Shown: positions 10,658-19,131, numbered from the stretch's first letter. The stretch: DNA of 64,000 nucleotides from Castellaniella sp. (GCA_019104865.1 JAHRWZ010000008.1:78292-142291), one strand, 5' to 3'. Made by a program: numbers and translations. Notes: a model not told the origin generated them from the sequence alone.

Positions 10658-11204
10658 GACTGTTTTCCCCTCGCTGGAACCGTGCCCAATCGAACGCCAT
10701 GCCGGGATCCGTCTTCCGCCCCGGCGCAATATGTTCATGTCCCTGCACGGAGCGGATCGGATGCCGCGCGCGGATCGCGGCGGCCAGCGCGTCCAGCCGC
10801 GCATACTGCGCATCCGTGTACGCCAGCGTGTCTGTGCCTTCCAGCTCGATGCCGATGGAAAAGTCGTTGCAGCGTTCGCGGCCCTCGAAGCAGGATACGC
10901 CCGCATGCCAGGCGCGCAGGATCGTCGGCACGAACTGCACGATCGTGCCGTCGCGTCGGATCAGGAAGTGCGCGGACACCCGCAGATCTCGGATGTTCTC
11001 GAACCAGGGGTCGGCGCTGATGTCCAGGCGGTTCTGGAAGAAGTCGATGATGGCGTCGCCCTGGAACACGCCGGGCGGCAGGCTGATGTTGTGGATCACC
11101 AGCAGGTAGGGGTCTTCGTCGTCGGGGCGCTGGTCATGGTTGGGGGATGGGCGGCGCAGGACGCCTGACCCGGGGGGCAGCCAGCCATCCGGGCGGATCT
11201 TCAC
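10617..11204 (-). CDS. ampD: 1,6-anhydro-N-acetylmuramyl-L-alanine amidase AmpD
   Basis: 195 residues from GTG 11204, a start that overlaps the preceding stop as GTGA. The Amidase_2 zinc ligands appear as His in LLVIHNISLPPG, His in GHEHIAPGRKTDPG and Asp in the same segment. WHAGVS and the SIGIELEGTD core are also present. AmpD acts in the cytoplasm on anhydro-muropeptides returning from the wall, feeding recycling and, in species with AmpR/AmpC, keeping beta-lactamase low. Neighbours (a small zinc-ribbon-like protein upstream, a VOC protein downstream) overlap it on both sides. Confidence 0.9.
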   Translation of the reverse strand: MKIRPDGWLPPGSGVLRRPSPNHDQRPDDEDPYLLVIHNISLPPGVFQGDAIIDFFQNRLDISADPWFENIRDLRVSAHFLIRRDGTIVQFVPTILRAWHAGVSCFEGRERCNDFSIGIELEGTDTLAYTDAQYARLDALAAAIRARHPIRSVQGHEHIAPGRKTDPGMAFDWARFQRGENSHETTHHSHQPGSR

Positions 11205-11449
11205 TGCTTCAGCCCCAGCTTGGCGTGTTCCGCGCAGCACCAGGTCTTGCCCTGGCTCATGTAGGCTTCGGATCGGGGCAGATAAATCTGGCAATGCGCG
11301 CAGCGCACCATGGATTCCGCCGCGTCGCGTGATGCGGCGTTCTGGCGGCGGTCGGCGGCCTGGCGGGCCTGCGCCTTCTGGTGGCTGAGGATGCGGGAGA
11401 CGAACAGGACGGCCAGGATGATGATCGCCCACAGCAGGAATTTACCCAA
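11201..11449 (-). CDS. Small membrane-anchored PP0621-type protein with cysteine motif
   Basis: 82 residues. An N-terminal helix (GKFLLWAIIILAVLFVSRIL) should anchor it in the inner membrane. It is followed by a basic, Ala/Arg-rich linker and a CAHCQIYLPRSEAY plus WCCAEH motif that looks like a treble-clef or zinc ribbon. This layout is known in proteobacterial proteins of unknown function next to ampD. The start chosen is TTG 11449, because GAGG sits five bases upstream and the frame overlaps the previous stop by eight bases; longer in-frame starts exist but run into the neighbour. Confidence 0.75.
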   Translation of the reverse strand: MGKFLLWAIIILAVLFVSRILSHQKAQARQAADRRQNAASRDAAESMVRCAHCQIYLPRSEAYMSQGKTWCCAEHAKLGLKQ

Positions 11450-12293
11450 GACTGCCTCGTTGAAGGATGACTTCCAGGACGAACCGGCTGCCGGTATAGG
11501 ACAGCAGCAGGAACGCAAAACCGACCAGCGTCCAGCGCAGGGCGATGCGCCCGCGCCAGCCCTGGATGTAGCGCCCAGCCAGCAGCACGCCGAAAATCAC
11601 CCAGGACAGCAGGGTGAAGATCGTCTTGTGGTCCATGGGCAGGGCGTTGCCGCCCAGGCGCAGCGATACGATGATGCCGGTGATGATGGTCAGCGTCAGG
11701 ACGGCGAAGCCGATGCCGATCAGGCGAAACAGCAACTGTTCCAGGGTCAGCAGCGGCGGCATGGCGCTCATGGCGCGGGCGATCACGCCCTGTTCGCCTT
11801 CGGACGCGATGGGACGGTGCAGGTGGCGGTCCAGCGTCGTCATCAGCATGGCGTGCAGGGCGGCCACCGTGATCAGCCCGTAGGCCACCATGGCGATCAG
11901 CAGATGGACGCGCAGCCAGTCGTTGTTGGCGTGCGGTACCAGGTACCCCTGCGGAAAGATCGCAGTCAGCAGGCTGATCAGCGCGGCGGCGGGCAGCAGC
12001 ACCAGCAGCAGGCTATCCAGGCGCAGCAGGAAATTTTCGATCCAGAAGACGATCATGCCCAGCCACATGGCGGTGGACAGGGCCAGGACCCAGCCCAGTT
12101 GCAGGCCTGTGGGCACAATGACGGCGCTGACCAGCCCGATGCCGTGCAGGGCGATGGCGCCCAGCAGGCAGCTGCGGCCGATCGTGCCGGTGGTCCGTAC
12201 CGGTTTCGCGCGTACGATCGGGCGCCATAGGGCCAGGCCCAGCACGGCATACGCCAGTGCGGCAAGCAAGTGAAATACAATGCTGACTGACAT
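11442..12293 (-). CDS. Cytochrome c assembly (CcsA/YpjD-like) inner-membrane protein
   Basis: 283 residues with about eight membrane segments. The CcsA/CcmC-type core is recognisable around VPHANNDWLRVHLLIAMVAY and the conserved His-containing helices, a family thought to handle haem. YpjD-type members next to ffh are widespread in proteobacteria, and their exact role is unsettled. It starts at ATG 12293, with its promoter probably in the 95-base divergent gap to ffh, and is the first gene of a minus-strand chain of four overlapping genes. Confidence 0.8.
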   Translation of the reverse strand: MSVSIVFHLLAALAYAVLGLALWRPIVRAKPVRTTGTIGRSCLLGAIALHGIGLVSAVIVPTGLQLGWVLALSTAMWLGMIVFWIENFLLRLDSLLLVLLPAAALISLLTAIFPQGYLVPHANNDWLRVHLLIAMVAYGLITVAALHAMLMTTLDRHLHRPIASEGEQGVIARAMSAMPPLLTLEQLLFRLIGIGFAVLTLTIITGIIVSLRLGGNALPMDHKTIFTLLSWVIFGVLLAGRYIQGWRGRIALRWTLVGFAFLLLSYTGSRFVLEVILQRGSLG

Positions 12294-12388
12294 AGTCCTG
12301 TCGGTATCCGGCGCACACAGCCTGCGCCCCAAAAGCATCCATTTTATGCGCAGGCCGACAGATCAACCAGTTTTACGGATACGCCATC

Positions 12389-13804
12389 ATGCTCGATAAC
12401 CTGACCTCCCGTCTGTCGCGCGTCGTCAAGACCATGCGGGGCGAGGCTCGCCTGACCGAGTCCAATACCCAGGACATGCTGCGCGAGGTTCGCCTGGCGC
12501 TGCTGGAAGCCGACGTCGCGCTGCCCGTGGTGCGCGACTTCGTGGCGCGCGTCAAGACAGCTGCGCTGGGTCAGGATGTCATTGGCAGCCTGAATCCGGG
12601 CCAGGCACTGGTCGGGATCGTGCACAAGGAACTCACCGCCCTGATGGGTGGCGATCTGGGCGCCGAGGCAGGGGAACTGTCCCTGGCCACGCAGCCACCC
12701 GCGGTGATCCTGATGGCAGGCCTGCAGGGGGCGGGGAAAACCACCACCACCGGCAAGCTCGCCAAATGGTTGTCCGAGGGCAATCACGTCCAGCATGGCC
12801 GCAAGACCGGCCGAAAAAAGGTCCTGGTGGTCAGCGCCGACGTCTACCGTCCGGCCGCCATCGATCAGTTGCGCACCGTGGCTGCGCAGGTGGGTGTCGA
12901 CTTCCTGCCCACCGAATCCTCGCAGAAGCCGCAGGACATCGCGCTGCAGGCCCTGGATCACGCCCGCCGCCATCACTACGACGTACTGATGGTCGATACC
13001 GCCGGCCGTCTGGGCATCGATCAGGCGATGATGGACGAGATCCGTGACCTGCATCGCCTGCTCGATCCGATCGAAACCCTGTTCGTGGTCGATGCCATGC
13101 AGGGTCAGGATGCGGTCAACGTGGCGCGCGCGTTCTCGGATGCCTTGCCCCTGACCGGCGTGGTCATGACCAAACTCGACGGCGATGCGCGTGGCGGCGC
13201 GGCGCTGTCGGTGCGCCAGATCACCGGCAAGCCGCTGAAATTCGTCGGCATGTCCGAAAAGCTCGACGGTCTGGAACCCTTCTATCCGGAACGCATGGCC
13301 CAGCGCATTCTGGGTATGGGCGATATCGTGTCGCTGGTCGAGCAGGCACAAAAAAACATCGACATCGCCGAGGCGCAGAAGCTCGCTGCCCGGCTGAAAT
13401 CCGGCGACCGTTTCGATCTGAACGATTTTCGCGATCAGCTGCAGCAGGTCAAGAAAATGGGCGACATGGGATCGCTGCTGGAAAAGCTGCCGGCCCAGTT
13501 CGCCCAGGCGGCCGCGCAGGTGCAGGGCGGTCAGGCGGAAAAGCAGCTGGCTCGCACCGAAGGCATCCTGAATTCCATGACCGCGCTGGAGCGCGCCAAG
13601 CCCGAACTCATCAAGGCCTCGCGCAAACGCCGGATCGCGGCCGGTTCCGGCGTCCCCGTCCAGGAGGTCAACCGCCTGCTCAAGCAGTTCGAGCAGATGC
13701 AGGGCATGATGAAGCAGATGAAAAAGGGCGGCATGGCAAAGATGATGCGCGCCATGGGTGGGCTCAAAGGCCTGGGCGGGTTTGGGCGGGGCGGGTTCAG
13801 GTAA
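12389..13804 (+). CDS. ffh: Signal recognition particle GTPase Ffh (SRP54)
   Basis: 471 residues. The N domain is followed by the G domain with P-loop GLQGAGKTTTTGKLA, DTAGR and TKLDGDARGGAAL. The Met-rich M domain ends in MRAMGGLKGLGGFGRGGF. It binds 4.5S RNA and signal sequences of nascent membrane proteins and targets them to FtsY and SecYEG. Transcribed alone, divergently from the CcsA-like gene. Its stop lies one base from the stop of thiS on the other strand, leaving no room for a separate terminator. Confidence 0.97.
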   Translation: MLDNLTSRLSRVVKTMRGEARLTESNTQDMLREVRLALLEADVALPVVRDFVARVKTAALGQDVIGSLNPGQALVGIVHKELTALMGGDLGAEAGELSLATQPPAVILMAGLQGAGKTTTTGKLAKWLSEGNHVQHGRKTGRKKVLVVSADVYRPAAIDQLRTVAAQVGVDFLPTESSQKPQDIALQALDHARRHHYDVLMVDTAGRLGIDQAMMDEIRDLHRLLDPIETLFVVDAMQGQDAVNVARAFSDALPLTGVVMTKLDGDARGGAALSVRQITGKPLKFVGMSEKLDGLEPFYPERMAQRILGMGDIVSLVEQAQKNIDIAEAQKLAARLKSGDRFDLNDFRDQLQQVKKMGDMGSLLEKLPAQFAQAAAQVQGGQAEKQLARTEGILNSMTALERAKPELIKASRKRRIAAGSGVPVQEVNRLLKQFEQMQGMMKQMKKGGMAKMMRAMGGLKGLGGFGRGGFR

Positions 13805-13805
13805 A

Positions 13806-14012
13806 TCACCCACCCCCCACGGCGACGACGATTTCCAGGCGGTCGCCATCGGTAAGCAGGGTGTCACCATGCTGGCTGCGGGGCACGATGTCGCCGTTGC
13901 GTTCCACGGCGATGCGCTTGCCCTGGTAGCCCAGGTGGGCCACCAGATCCTGGACGGTGCGCACGTCGTCCAGATGCGTGTCGTGGCCATTCAAACGGAT
14001 GGTCAGGTTCAT
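13806..14012 (-). CDS. thiS: Sulfur carrier protein ThiS
   Basis: 68 residues from ATG 14012 (the open frame is longer but the extension is not ThiS-like). The beta-grasp fold is evident (MNLTIRLNGHD, VERNGDIVPRSQ) and the protein ends in the required Gly-Gly (VAVGGG), which is adenylated and thiocarboxylated to donate sulfur for the thiamine thiazole. The usual partners thiG, thiE and thiF are not adjacent; the gene lies eight bases downstream of the proline iminopeptidase gene, which looks unrelated. Confidence 0.85.
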   Translation of the reverse strand: MNLTIRLNGHDTHLDDVRTVQDLVAHLGYQGKRIAVERNGDIVPRSQHGDTLLTDGDRLEIVVAVGGG

Positions 14013-14019
14013 GATGGTA

Positions 14020-14952
14020 TTAAGCGTAATGGTCCGTGGCCGCCAGCAGCTGCGCCAGGATCCCGGGCTCGTCAAAGGCGTGGCCGGCATCCGGCACCAG
14101 ATGGAATTCGGCCTTGGGCCAGGCGCGGTGCAGTTCCCAGGCGGATCGAGCCGGGGTGCAGGCGTCGTAACGCCCCTGCACGATCACCCCCGGGATGTCG
14201 GCCAGCTTGTGCGCATCGCGCAGTAGCTGGGCCTCGTCCATGAAGCCCTTGTTCACGAAATAGTGGTTTTCGATTCCAGCGAACGCCAGTGCCGCCTGGT
14301 CGGATGCGTGGGACTGATGGTGCGCGGGATTGGGCAGCAGGCTGATCGTGTGGCTTTCCCATTGGGTCCAGGCGTGCGCTGCCCGCAGCTGCGCCTCGTG
14401 GTCCTTGCCGGTCAGACGGCGGTGGTAGGCCGCGATCAGGTCGCCGCGTTCGGATTCCGGGATCGGGGCCAGATAGCTTTCCCACAGATCCGGGAACATC
14501 CAGGAAGCACCTTCCTGATAGAACCAGCGCAGCTCGGCCGCGCGCAGCAGGAAGATGCCGCGCACGATCAGGGCCCGCACCTGGGCGGGATGGGTCTCGG
14601 CATAGGCCAGCGCCAGGGTCGAGCCCCAGGAGCCGCCAAACACCACCATCGCGTCCGTCTTCAGCACCTCGGTGCGCAGCCGCTCGATGTCGGCCACCAG
14701 GTCCCAGGTTGTGTTGTGTTCCAGGCAGGCCGATGGTGTGGATCGACCGCAGCCGCGCTGATCGAACAGCAGGATGTTGTAGCGGCTGGGGTCGAACAGG
14801 CGGCGATGCGCGGTGGAACAGCCCGCACCGGGACCGCCGTGCAGGAAGACGGCCGGCGTGCCGCGCGGATTGCCGCATAGTTCCCAGTACACGCGATGGC
14901 CGTGGCCGACGTCCAGGATGCCCTGGTCGTAAGGTTCGATTTCCGGGTACAT
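14020..14952 (-). CDS. pip: Proline iminopeptidase
   Basis: 310 residues, alpha/beta hydrolase (peptidase S33). The oxyanion segment LHGGPGAGCS, nucleophile elbow GGSWGSTLAL, Asp region GRYDACTPARSAW and final His in DAGHAFDE give the full catalytic set. It removes N-terminal proline from peptides in the cytoplasm. ATG 14952 shares one base with the trmB stop (TGATG), so it is coupled to that gene. The overlap with trmB and close spacing to thiS suggest one transcript trmB-pip-thiS. Confidence 0.92.
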   Translation of the reverse strand: MYPEIEPYDQGILDVGHGHRVYWELCGNPRGTPAVFLHGGPGAGCSTAHRRLFDPSRYNILLFDQRGCGRSTPSACLEHNTTWDLVADIERLRTEVLKTDAMVVFGGSWGSTLALAYAETHPAQVRALIVRGIFLLRAAELRWFYQEGASWMFPDLWESYLAPIPESERGDLIAAYHRRLTGKDHEAQLRAAHAWTQWESHTISLLPNPAHHQSHASDQAALAFAGIENHYFVNKGFMDEAQLLRDAHKLADIPGVIVQGRYDACTPARSAWELHRAWPKAEFHLVPDAGHAFDEPGILAQLLAATDHYA

Positions 14953-15704
14953 CAGTTTGCCTCTGTGTCGTGCGTGGCGTCAGCTGGCATGCGCCGCGTA
15001 AAGATCAAGTCCCAGACGCCATGCCCCAGGCGCAGGCCGCGGTTCTCGAACTTCGTGAGTGGCCGGTAGTCGGGGCGCGGCGCATAGTCGGCGCAGGTGT
15101 TTTGCAGGCCCGGTTCGGCTGACAGGACTTCCAGCATCTGCTGAGCATAGTGCTCCCAGTCGGTCGCGCAATGCAAATAGGCGCCGGGCGCCATGCGGCT
15201 GACCAGCAGTTCGATGAGCGCCGGCTGGATCAGGCGGCGCTTGTGATGGCGTTTTTTTGGCCAGGGGTCGGGAAAATAGATGTGTACTCCCGCCAGCGAA
15301 CCCGGCGCGATCATATCGCGCAGCACCTCGACCGCGTCATGCTGGATGATGCGGACGTTGTCCAGCGCGTGGTCATGGATGCGCTTGAGCAGCGCACCCA
15401 CACCGGCGTTGAAGACCTCGACCCCCAGAAAATTGTCGCCTGGCCGGGCCTGCGCGATCTGCTGGGTGGTTTCGCCCATGCCAAAGCCGATTTCCAGAAT
15501 CGTTGGCGCCTGCCGGCCAAACGCGGTGGCCAGATCGATTTGCGCATTCTGATAGGGGATGGACCAGCGCGGCAGCCATTCCGCGATCGCCTGTTCCTGG
15601 CTGGGGGTGATGTGGGCGCGGCGGTGGACGAAGCTGCGGATATGCGTGCTGCCCGACGGGGATTGCGCCGTGACGATGGGTGGGGGGGCTTTGGGAAGAT
15701 TCAA
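14952..15704 (-). CDS. trmB: tRNA (guanine-N7-)-methyltransferase
   Basis: 250 residues from TTG 15704; the start is uncertain because no good ribosome-binding site precedes it. The SAM-binding motif [18 protein letters not shown], the family hallmark [18 protein letters not shown] and the C-terminal [15 protein letters not shown] are all present. It methylates G46 in the tRNA variable loop. The N-terminal 20 residues are Pro-rich. It heads the trmB-pip-thiS run on the minus strand and is divergent from the tRNA-Gly gene. Confidence 0.93.
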   Translation of the reverse strand: MNLPKAPPPIVTAQSPSGSTHIRSFVHRRAHITPSQEQAIAEWLPRWSIPYQNAQIDLATAFGRQAPTILEIGFGMGETTQQIAQARPGDNFLGVEVFNAGVGALLKRIHDHALDNVRIIQHDAVEVLRDMIAPGSLAGVHIYFPDPWPKKRHHKRRLIQPALIELLVSRMAPGAYLHCATDWEHYAQQMLEVLSAEPGLQNTCADYAPRPDYRPLTKFENRGLRLGHGVWDLIFTRRMPADATHDTEAN

Positions 15705-15790
15705 AATGAGGTAAAATGCAAGGCTTCAGGGATTTCCGTGGCCTTCAATTTTACCCACAAATCCTTGTGCATCAATCGATTGCATCGATT

Positions 15791-15864
15791 GCGGGTGTAG
15801 TTTAATGGTAAAACTTGAGCTTCCCAAGCTTACGTCGTGGGTTCGATTCCCATCACCCGCTCCA
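15791..15864 (+). tRNA. tRNA-Gly (anticodon CCC)
   Basis: A complete 74-base cloverleaf with encoded CCA. The acceptor stem GCGGGTG pairs with CACCCGC, the D arm is GTTT/AAAC with loop AATGGTA, and the anticodon stem TGAGC/GCTTA encloses loop TTCCCAA (anticodon CCC at 34-36). The T arm contains GTTCGATTC. It decodes GGG. A repeated ATCGATTGC motif lies just upstream; no clear T-tract terminator follows. Confidence 0.96.
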
Positions 15865-15974
15865 CTTCGACTTCCCAGAAATCGTTAGACCGCCGGAGCG
15901 CCTCTTCTTCGAAACGCCGCCGGATGCCTGAGCCAATGCCCGCGCCGTGCATTCGAGACGCATCTCTCCGGGAT

Positions 15975-17681
15975 CTACGCCATGCTGGTTTTCTGCCGGG
16001 CCGATTCGATGGCGCTTTTCACGTCTTTGCGGAATCGTGCCGAGGTTTCCCGGATCCCGTGGCTCAGCAGCGTATGCCGTACCGCCCGGGTTGCTGCGGT
16101 GATATAGACGGCTGCACCCCGGCGGCCCGCCTTCTGGGCAAAGCCTTCGATGGTGGCGACGCCAGTCGAATCCAGCATGGAGACGGCGGACAGGTCGATG
16201 ACATAGGCCTTGCGCTGATCGCCGATACGATCCAGCGCTGCCTCGACCGCGGACGTCGCACCGAAGAAAAACGCCCCAGTCACGCGGATGACGGCAATAT
16301 TCGGGTCGGTTTCTGTCGCCAACTCGGCGTCCTTCAGGGCGCTGTCCGTGACATCGTCGGCGCTATCGTCTTCCACACGGGGGCTGATGTGTTCGACTTC
16401 CACCGTCTGGGCCATGCGGTGCAGGAACAGCAGCGCACTCAAGGTGAAGCCGATGATGATGCCCTCGCTGAGGTCGCGGAAGATGACCAGCAGGAAGGTG
16501 ACGAGCAGCACGACGGCATCGCCCCAGGACGCGCGCAGCAGTAGCGCGAATGCGTGTTTCTCGACCATGTTCCAGGCCACGACCGCCAGCACGCCGGCCA
16601 ATGCGGCCAGCGGAATGTAGGATGCGGCCGGTGCCGCGATCAGAACGAACAGCAGCAGAAAGACGGCATGCAGCATGCCCGAAATCGGCCCGCGCGCGCC
16701 GGAACGGATATTGGTTGCGGTCCGGGCGATGTTGCCGGTCACGCAGATGCCGCCAAACAACGGCGAAGCGATATTGGCCAGCCCCTGGGCCACCAGTTCG
16801 CAGTTGGAGCGATGCCGCCGCCCTGTCATGGAATCGGCCACGACGGCGGACAGCAGGCTCTCGATACAGCCGAGCAAGGTGAACGACAAGGCGTCGGGCA
16901 GTACGGCGATCACTTTCGCATAGGTGATCTCGGGCAGATGAGGAGCGGGCAGGGCCTGGGGAATACCGCCAAACCGGGTGCCGATCGTTTCCACCGGCAG
17001 GCCGAGCAGTGCCGCGCCCACGGAAGCCACCGTGATCGCGATCAGGAATGAGGGCCAATGTGGGCGGTACCGCCGGACGGCGGCGATGACACCGATGGTG
17101 ATGGCGGCAACGAGAACCGCCATGGGGCTTGTGGTTGGCAGGGCGCCGGCGATCGCCTGCAATTTCGGCAGCAGGGGGCCTGGCTCGTGATCGAGCTGCA
17201 GGCCGAACAGATCCTTGATCTGGCTGGCGAAGATGATGATCGCGATACCGGCGGTGAAGCCCACGGTCACCGGATAGGGAATGTACTTGATGAAGGTGCC
17301 CAGGCGCAGGAGCCCGATGGCGGCAAGCATCAGCCCGGAGAGCAGGGTCGCCAGCAGGAGGCCTTCCACGCCATGCTGCGCGACGGATGCCGCAACCAGC
17401 ACGATGAAGGCGCCCGCCGGCCCGCCGATCTGGAAGCGGCTGCCCCCGAAGGCCGAAACGATGAACCCGCCGATGATGGACGTGTAGAGCCCGCGGTCGG
17501 GGGAGACGCCCGATGCGATCGCGATTGCCATGGACAGCGGCAGTGCGACGATGGCGACCGTCAGCCCGGAGATGGCATCCGCCTTCAGGCTGGCCAGACC
17601 GTAACCCTGCTTGAGTACGGTGACGATTTTGGGCGTAAACAGTTCGCGGAACCCCGGTTTCGCGGTCGATGCCATATTCAT
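15975..17681 (-). CDS. SulP-family anion transporter with C-terminal STAS domain
   Basis: 568 residues from ATG 17681, preceded by AAAGGATCGAC; the frame stays open far upstream but the extension runs antisense to uspA and is not used. The SLC26A/SulP core begins with DAISGLTVAIVALPLSMAIA and SGVSPDRGLYTSIIGGF. About eleven membrane segments follow, then a cytoplasmic STAS domain (AYVIDLSAVSMLDSTGVATI). Such proteins import sulfate, bicarbonate or organic anions such as dicarboxylates; the anion here is unknown. It is divergent from uspA across a perfect FNR-type palindrome, so it is probably induced when oxygen is low. Confidence 0.9.
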   Translation of the reverse strand: MNMASTAKPGFRELFTPKIVTVLKQGYGLASLKADAISGLTVAIVALPLSMAIAIASGVSPDRGLYTSIIGGFIVSAFGGSRFQIGGPAGAFIVLVAASVAQHGVEGLLLATLLSGLMLAAIGLLRLGTFIKYIPYPVTVGFTAGIAIIIFASQIKDLFGLQLDHEPGPLLPKLQAIAGALPTTSPMAVLVAAITIGVIAAVRRYRPHWPSFLIAITVASVGAALLGLPVETIGTRFGGIPQALPAPHLPEITYAKVIAVLPDALSFTLLGCIESLLSAVVADSMTGRRHRSNCELVAQGLANIASPLFGGICVTGNIARTATNIRSGARGPISGMLHAVFLLLFVLIAAPAASYIPLAALAGVLAVVAWNMVEKHAFALLLRASWGDAVVLLVTFLLVIFRDLSEGIIIGFTLSALLFLHRMAQTVEVEHISPRVEDDSADDVTDSALKDAELATETDPNIAVIRVTGAFFFGATSAVEAALDRIGDQRKAYVIDLSAVSMLDSTGVATIEGFAQKAGRRGAAVYITAATRAVRHTLLSHGIRETSARFRKDVKSAIESARQKTSMA

Positions 17682-17774
17682 GTCGATCCTTTCATCTGCC
17701 GCGCTGCCAGCGTCGCGGCAAGCAAGCATGATACATCCAACTACCATGCGGACTCCCTGCAAATCAACAGGGTT

Positions 17775-17796
17775 CTTGTTGATTGAAATCAACAAG
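17775..17796. promoter_or_regulatory. FNR/Anr-type box between sulP and uspA
   Basis: TTGAT-TGAA-ATCAA at 17779-17792 matches the FNR consensus exactly, and the symmetry extends to nine-base arms (CTTGTTGAT and ATCAACAAG). A possible -10 (TATCGT, 17814-17819) on the uspA side places the box centre near -40.5 to -41.5, the classical activating position. The same palindrome lies 97 bases from the sulP start on the other strand and could serve it too. Confidence 0.8.
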
Positions 17797-17864
17797 GCGT
17801 GCAACTGGCCTGCTATCGTGGGTGCATCAGTGAATTGATCGCCTGTGCGGCTATGGAGACACAT

Positions 17865-18317
17865 ATGTACCGTCAAATTCTCGTCGCAGTGGATGGCAGC
17901 GAGGTCGCCAATCAGGCATTCGAACATGCCATTGGCCTGGCGCAGCAGGTCGGCGCGAAACTGCTCGTGATCTATATCGTCGAGTATCCGAGGACCGTGT
18001 ATGCGTCGGAGGCCTTCGACGTGGGGCCGTTTTACCAGGCGATGCTCGACGAGGCCAAGACGGTGCTCGACAAGGCGAAGGCCCGATTGAGCCAGGCCGG
18101 TGTGCAGGGCGAGGTCAAGACGATCGACTCCGGCAACATCGGCAACAGCGTGGCCGACGAACTCGAGGATGCCGTGAAGACCCTGGGGGCCGACCTGGTC
18201 GTCATGGGCACCCATGGGCGGCGGGGCTTTCAGCGCCTGATGCTGGGTAGCGTGGCCGAGGCGTTCGTGCGCCGGTCCCCGGTGCCCGTCATGCTGATTC
18301 CCGCTGGATCGCATTGA
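17865..18317 (+). CDS. Universal stress protein, UspA family
   Basis: 150 residues from ATG 17865 (GGAG six bases upstream). It begins MYRQILVAVDGSEVANQAFE and carries the nucleotide-binding signature GTHGRRGFQRLMLGSVAEAF near the C-terminus, so it belongs to the ATP-binding subgroup. These small cytoplasmic proteins promote survival in stress, stasis and hypoxia. Its promoter holds a perfect FNR box at an activating distance. It converges on the BON-domain gene across a large shared hairpin. Confidence 0.9.
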   Translation: MYRQILVAVDGSEVANQAFEHAIGLAQQVGAKLLVIYIVEYPRTVYASEAFDVGPFYQAMLDEAKTVLDKAKARLSQAGVQGEVKTIDSGNIGNSVADELEDAVKTLGADLVVMGTHGRRGFQRLMLGSVAEAFVRRSPVPVMLIPAGSH

Positions 18318-18321
18318 TCCG

Positions 18322-18382
18322 AACGCGGCGATCCGGACATTATCCGGGTGGCCCCGGACGGTCCGGATGATGTCCCCGCGTT
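18322..18382. terminator. Bidirectional hairpin between uspA and the BON-domain gene
   Basis: The outer arms AACGCGG (18322-18328) and CCGCGTT (18376-18382) enclose inner inverted repeats (CCGGAC with GTCCGG; CCGGG with CCCGG). The whole 61 bases folds as one long interrupted stem. It begins at the uspA stop and reaches the stop of the opposing gene. There is no long T-run on either side, so it may act by blocking convergent transcription or protecting 3' ends. Confidence 0.55.
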
Positions 18383-19028
18383 AGCCGACCACCAGCCGGT
18401 CGATCACACTGGCGACGCCGGGTGCCGCCCATGCCGCGCGTTCGATGGCGCCCCGCTCGGTCCAGCTGCGCGCTTTGCCTTCCAGGGTGACCTTGTTGTG
18501 GTTGACGCTGATGGTGACCGCGCCGGCTTCGACTTCTGCGCTCCGCTTGAGGGCGTCTTCAATGCGGCGCTTCACGTCGCTGACCTTGATGGTGGGCTGG
18601 ATCACGATTTCGTTGGATACGCCGAGCACCCCGACGAGTTTCCGGACCGCGTGCTCCGCCGCGACCCGCTGGAAATACCAGTCGACTTTCCCGGTGAGCG
18701 TCACCCAGCCTTTTTGCACTTTGACCTTGATCTTGTCAGACGGGACTGTGACGTCCCATGCAATGCTGTTGAGCGCGCGCTCGGCGATCTCGTCGTCCGC
18801 CGGCTGTTTGACCGTTCCGTCACGGACCTCGATTTCCTGCGCGATTCCGCGGACGCCGGCCACACCCTGAACCACGCGCTCCGCCGTGAACTTCTGCGCG
18901 TAGGTCTTCACATGCCCCGTCAGCGTCACGACGCCGTCTTCCACGGCGACACCGATATCCGCGGAATCGATACTGGGCTCGAAATCCAGCGCCCGTTCCA
19001 CTGTGTCGCGTAATTCCGTATCTTTCAT
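18381..19028 (-). CDS. Triple BON-domain protein (OsmY-like, cytoplasmic)
   Basis: 215 residues with three BON domains in tandem, at about 1-70, 75-145 and 147-215. Each shows the pattern hydrophobic-Val-x-Leu-x-Gly (VVTLTGHV, WVTLTGKV, KVTLEGKA). There is no signal peptide, unlike periplasmic OsmY. BON domains are thought to bind phospholipid or large interfaces in stress. The gene sits in the low-oxygen cluster; an FNR-type palindrome is centred 94 bases upstream, with CACAAT suitably placed as a -10. Confidence 0.85.
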   Translation of the reverse strand: MKDTELRDTVERALDFEPSIDSADIGVAVEDGVVTLTGHVKTYAQKFTAERVVQGVAGVRGIAQEIEVRDGTVKQPADDEIAERALNSIAWDVTVPSDKIKVKVQKGWVTLTGKVDWYFQRVAAEHAVRKLVGVLGVSNEIVIQPTIKVSDVKRRIEDALKRSAEVEAGAVTISVNHNKVTLEGKARSWTERGAIERAAWAAPGVASVIDRLVVG

Positions 19029-19113
19029 GATGATCTCCGTATATGAGTAGAGTCACGTCAATGCAATCGGTCACCATACCGACAAGCCATTGTGCGGCGC
19101 TCCAGTCGGGGGA

Positions 19114-19131
19114 TGTTGACGACGGTCAACA
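19114..19131. promoter_or_regulatory. FNR-type box upstream of the BON-domain gene
   Basis: TGTTGAC-GACG-GTCAACA is a perfect palindrome with seven-base arms; the core TTGAC-N4-GTCAA differs from the FNR consensus at one symmetrical base pair. On the minus strand CACAAT at 19094-19089 can serve as -10, predicting a start near 19082 and a box centre near -40.5. Confidence 0.7.

Noticed and set aside
15689..15717. Promoter for tRNA-Gly (CTTTGG and TAAAAT, 17-base spacer)
   Set aside because: The -35 is poor and the start would lie about 65 bases upstream of the tRNA, overlapping the trmB start region; not convincing enough to annotate.
15766..15792. Repeated ATCGATTGC just before tRNA-Gly as an attachment site
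   Set aside because: Short repeat with no second copy at a distance and no integrase gene; tRNA-adjacent but without sign of an integrated element.
17682..18314. N-terminal extension of the SulP reading frame on the minus strand (211 codons)
   Set aside because: The frame is open, but it covers the FNR box and uspA, has no transporter similarity, and a good ribosome-binding site precedes ATG 17681.
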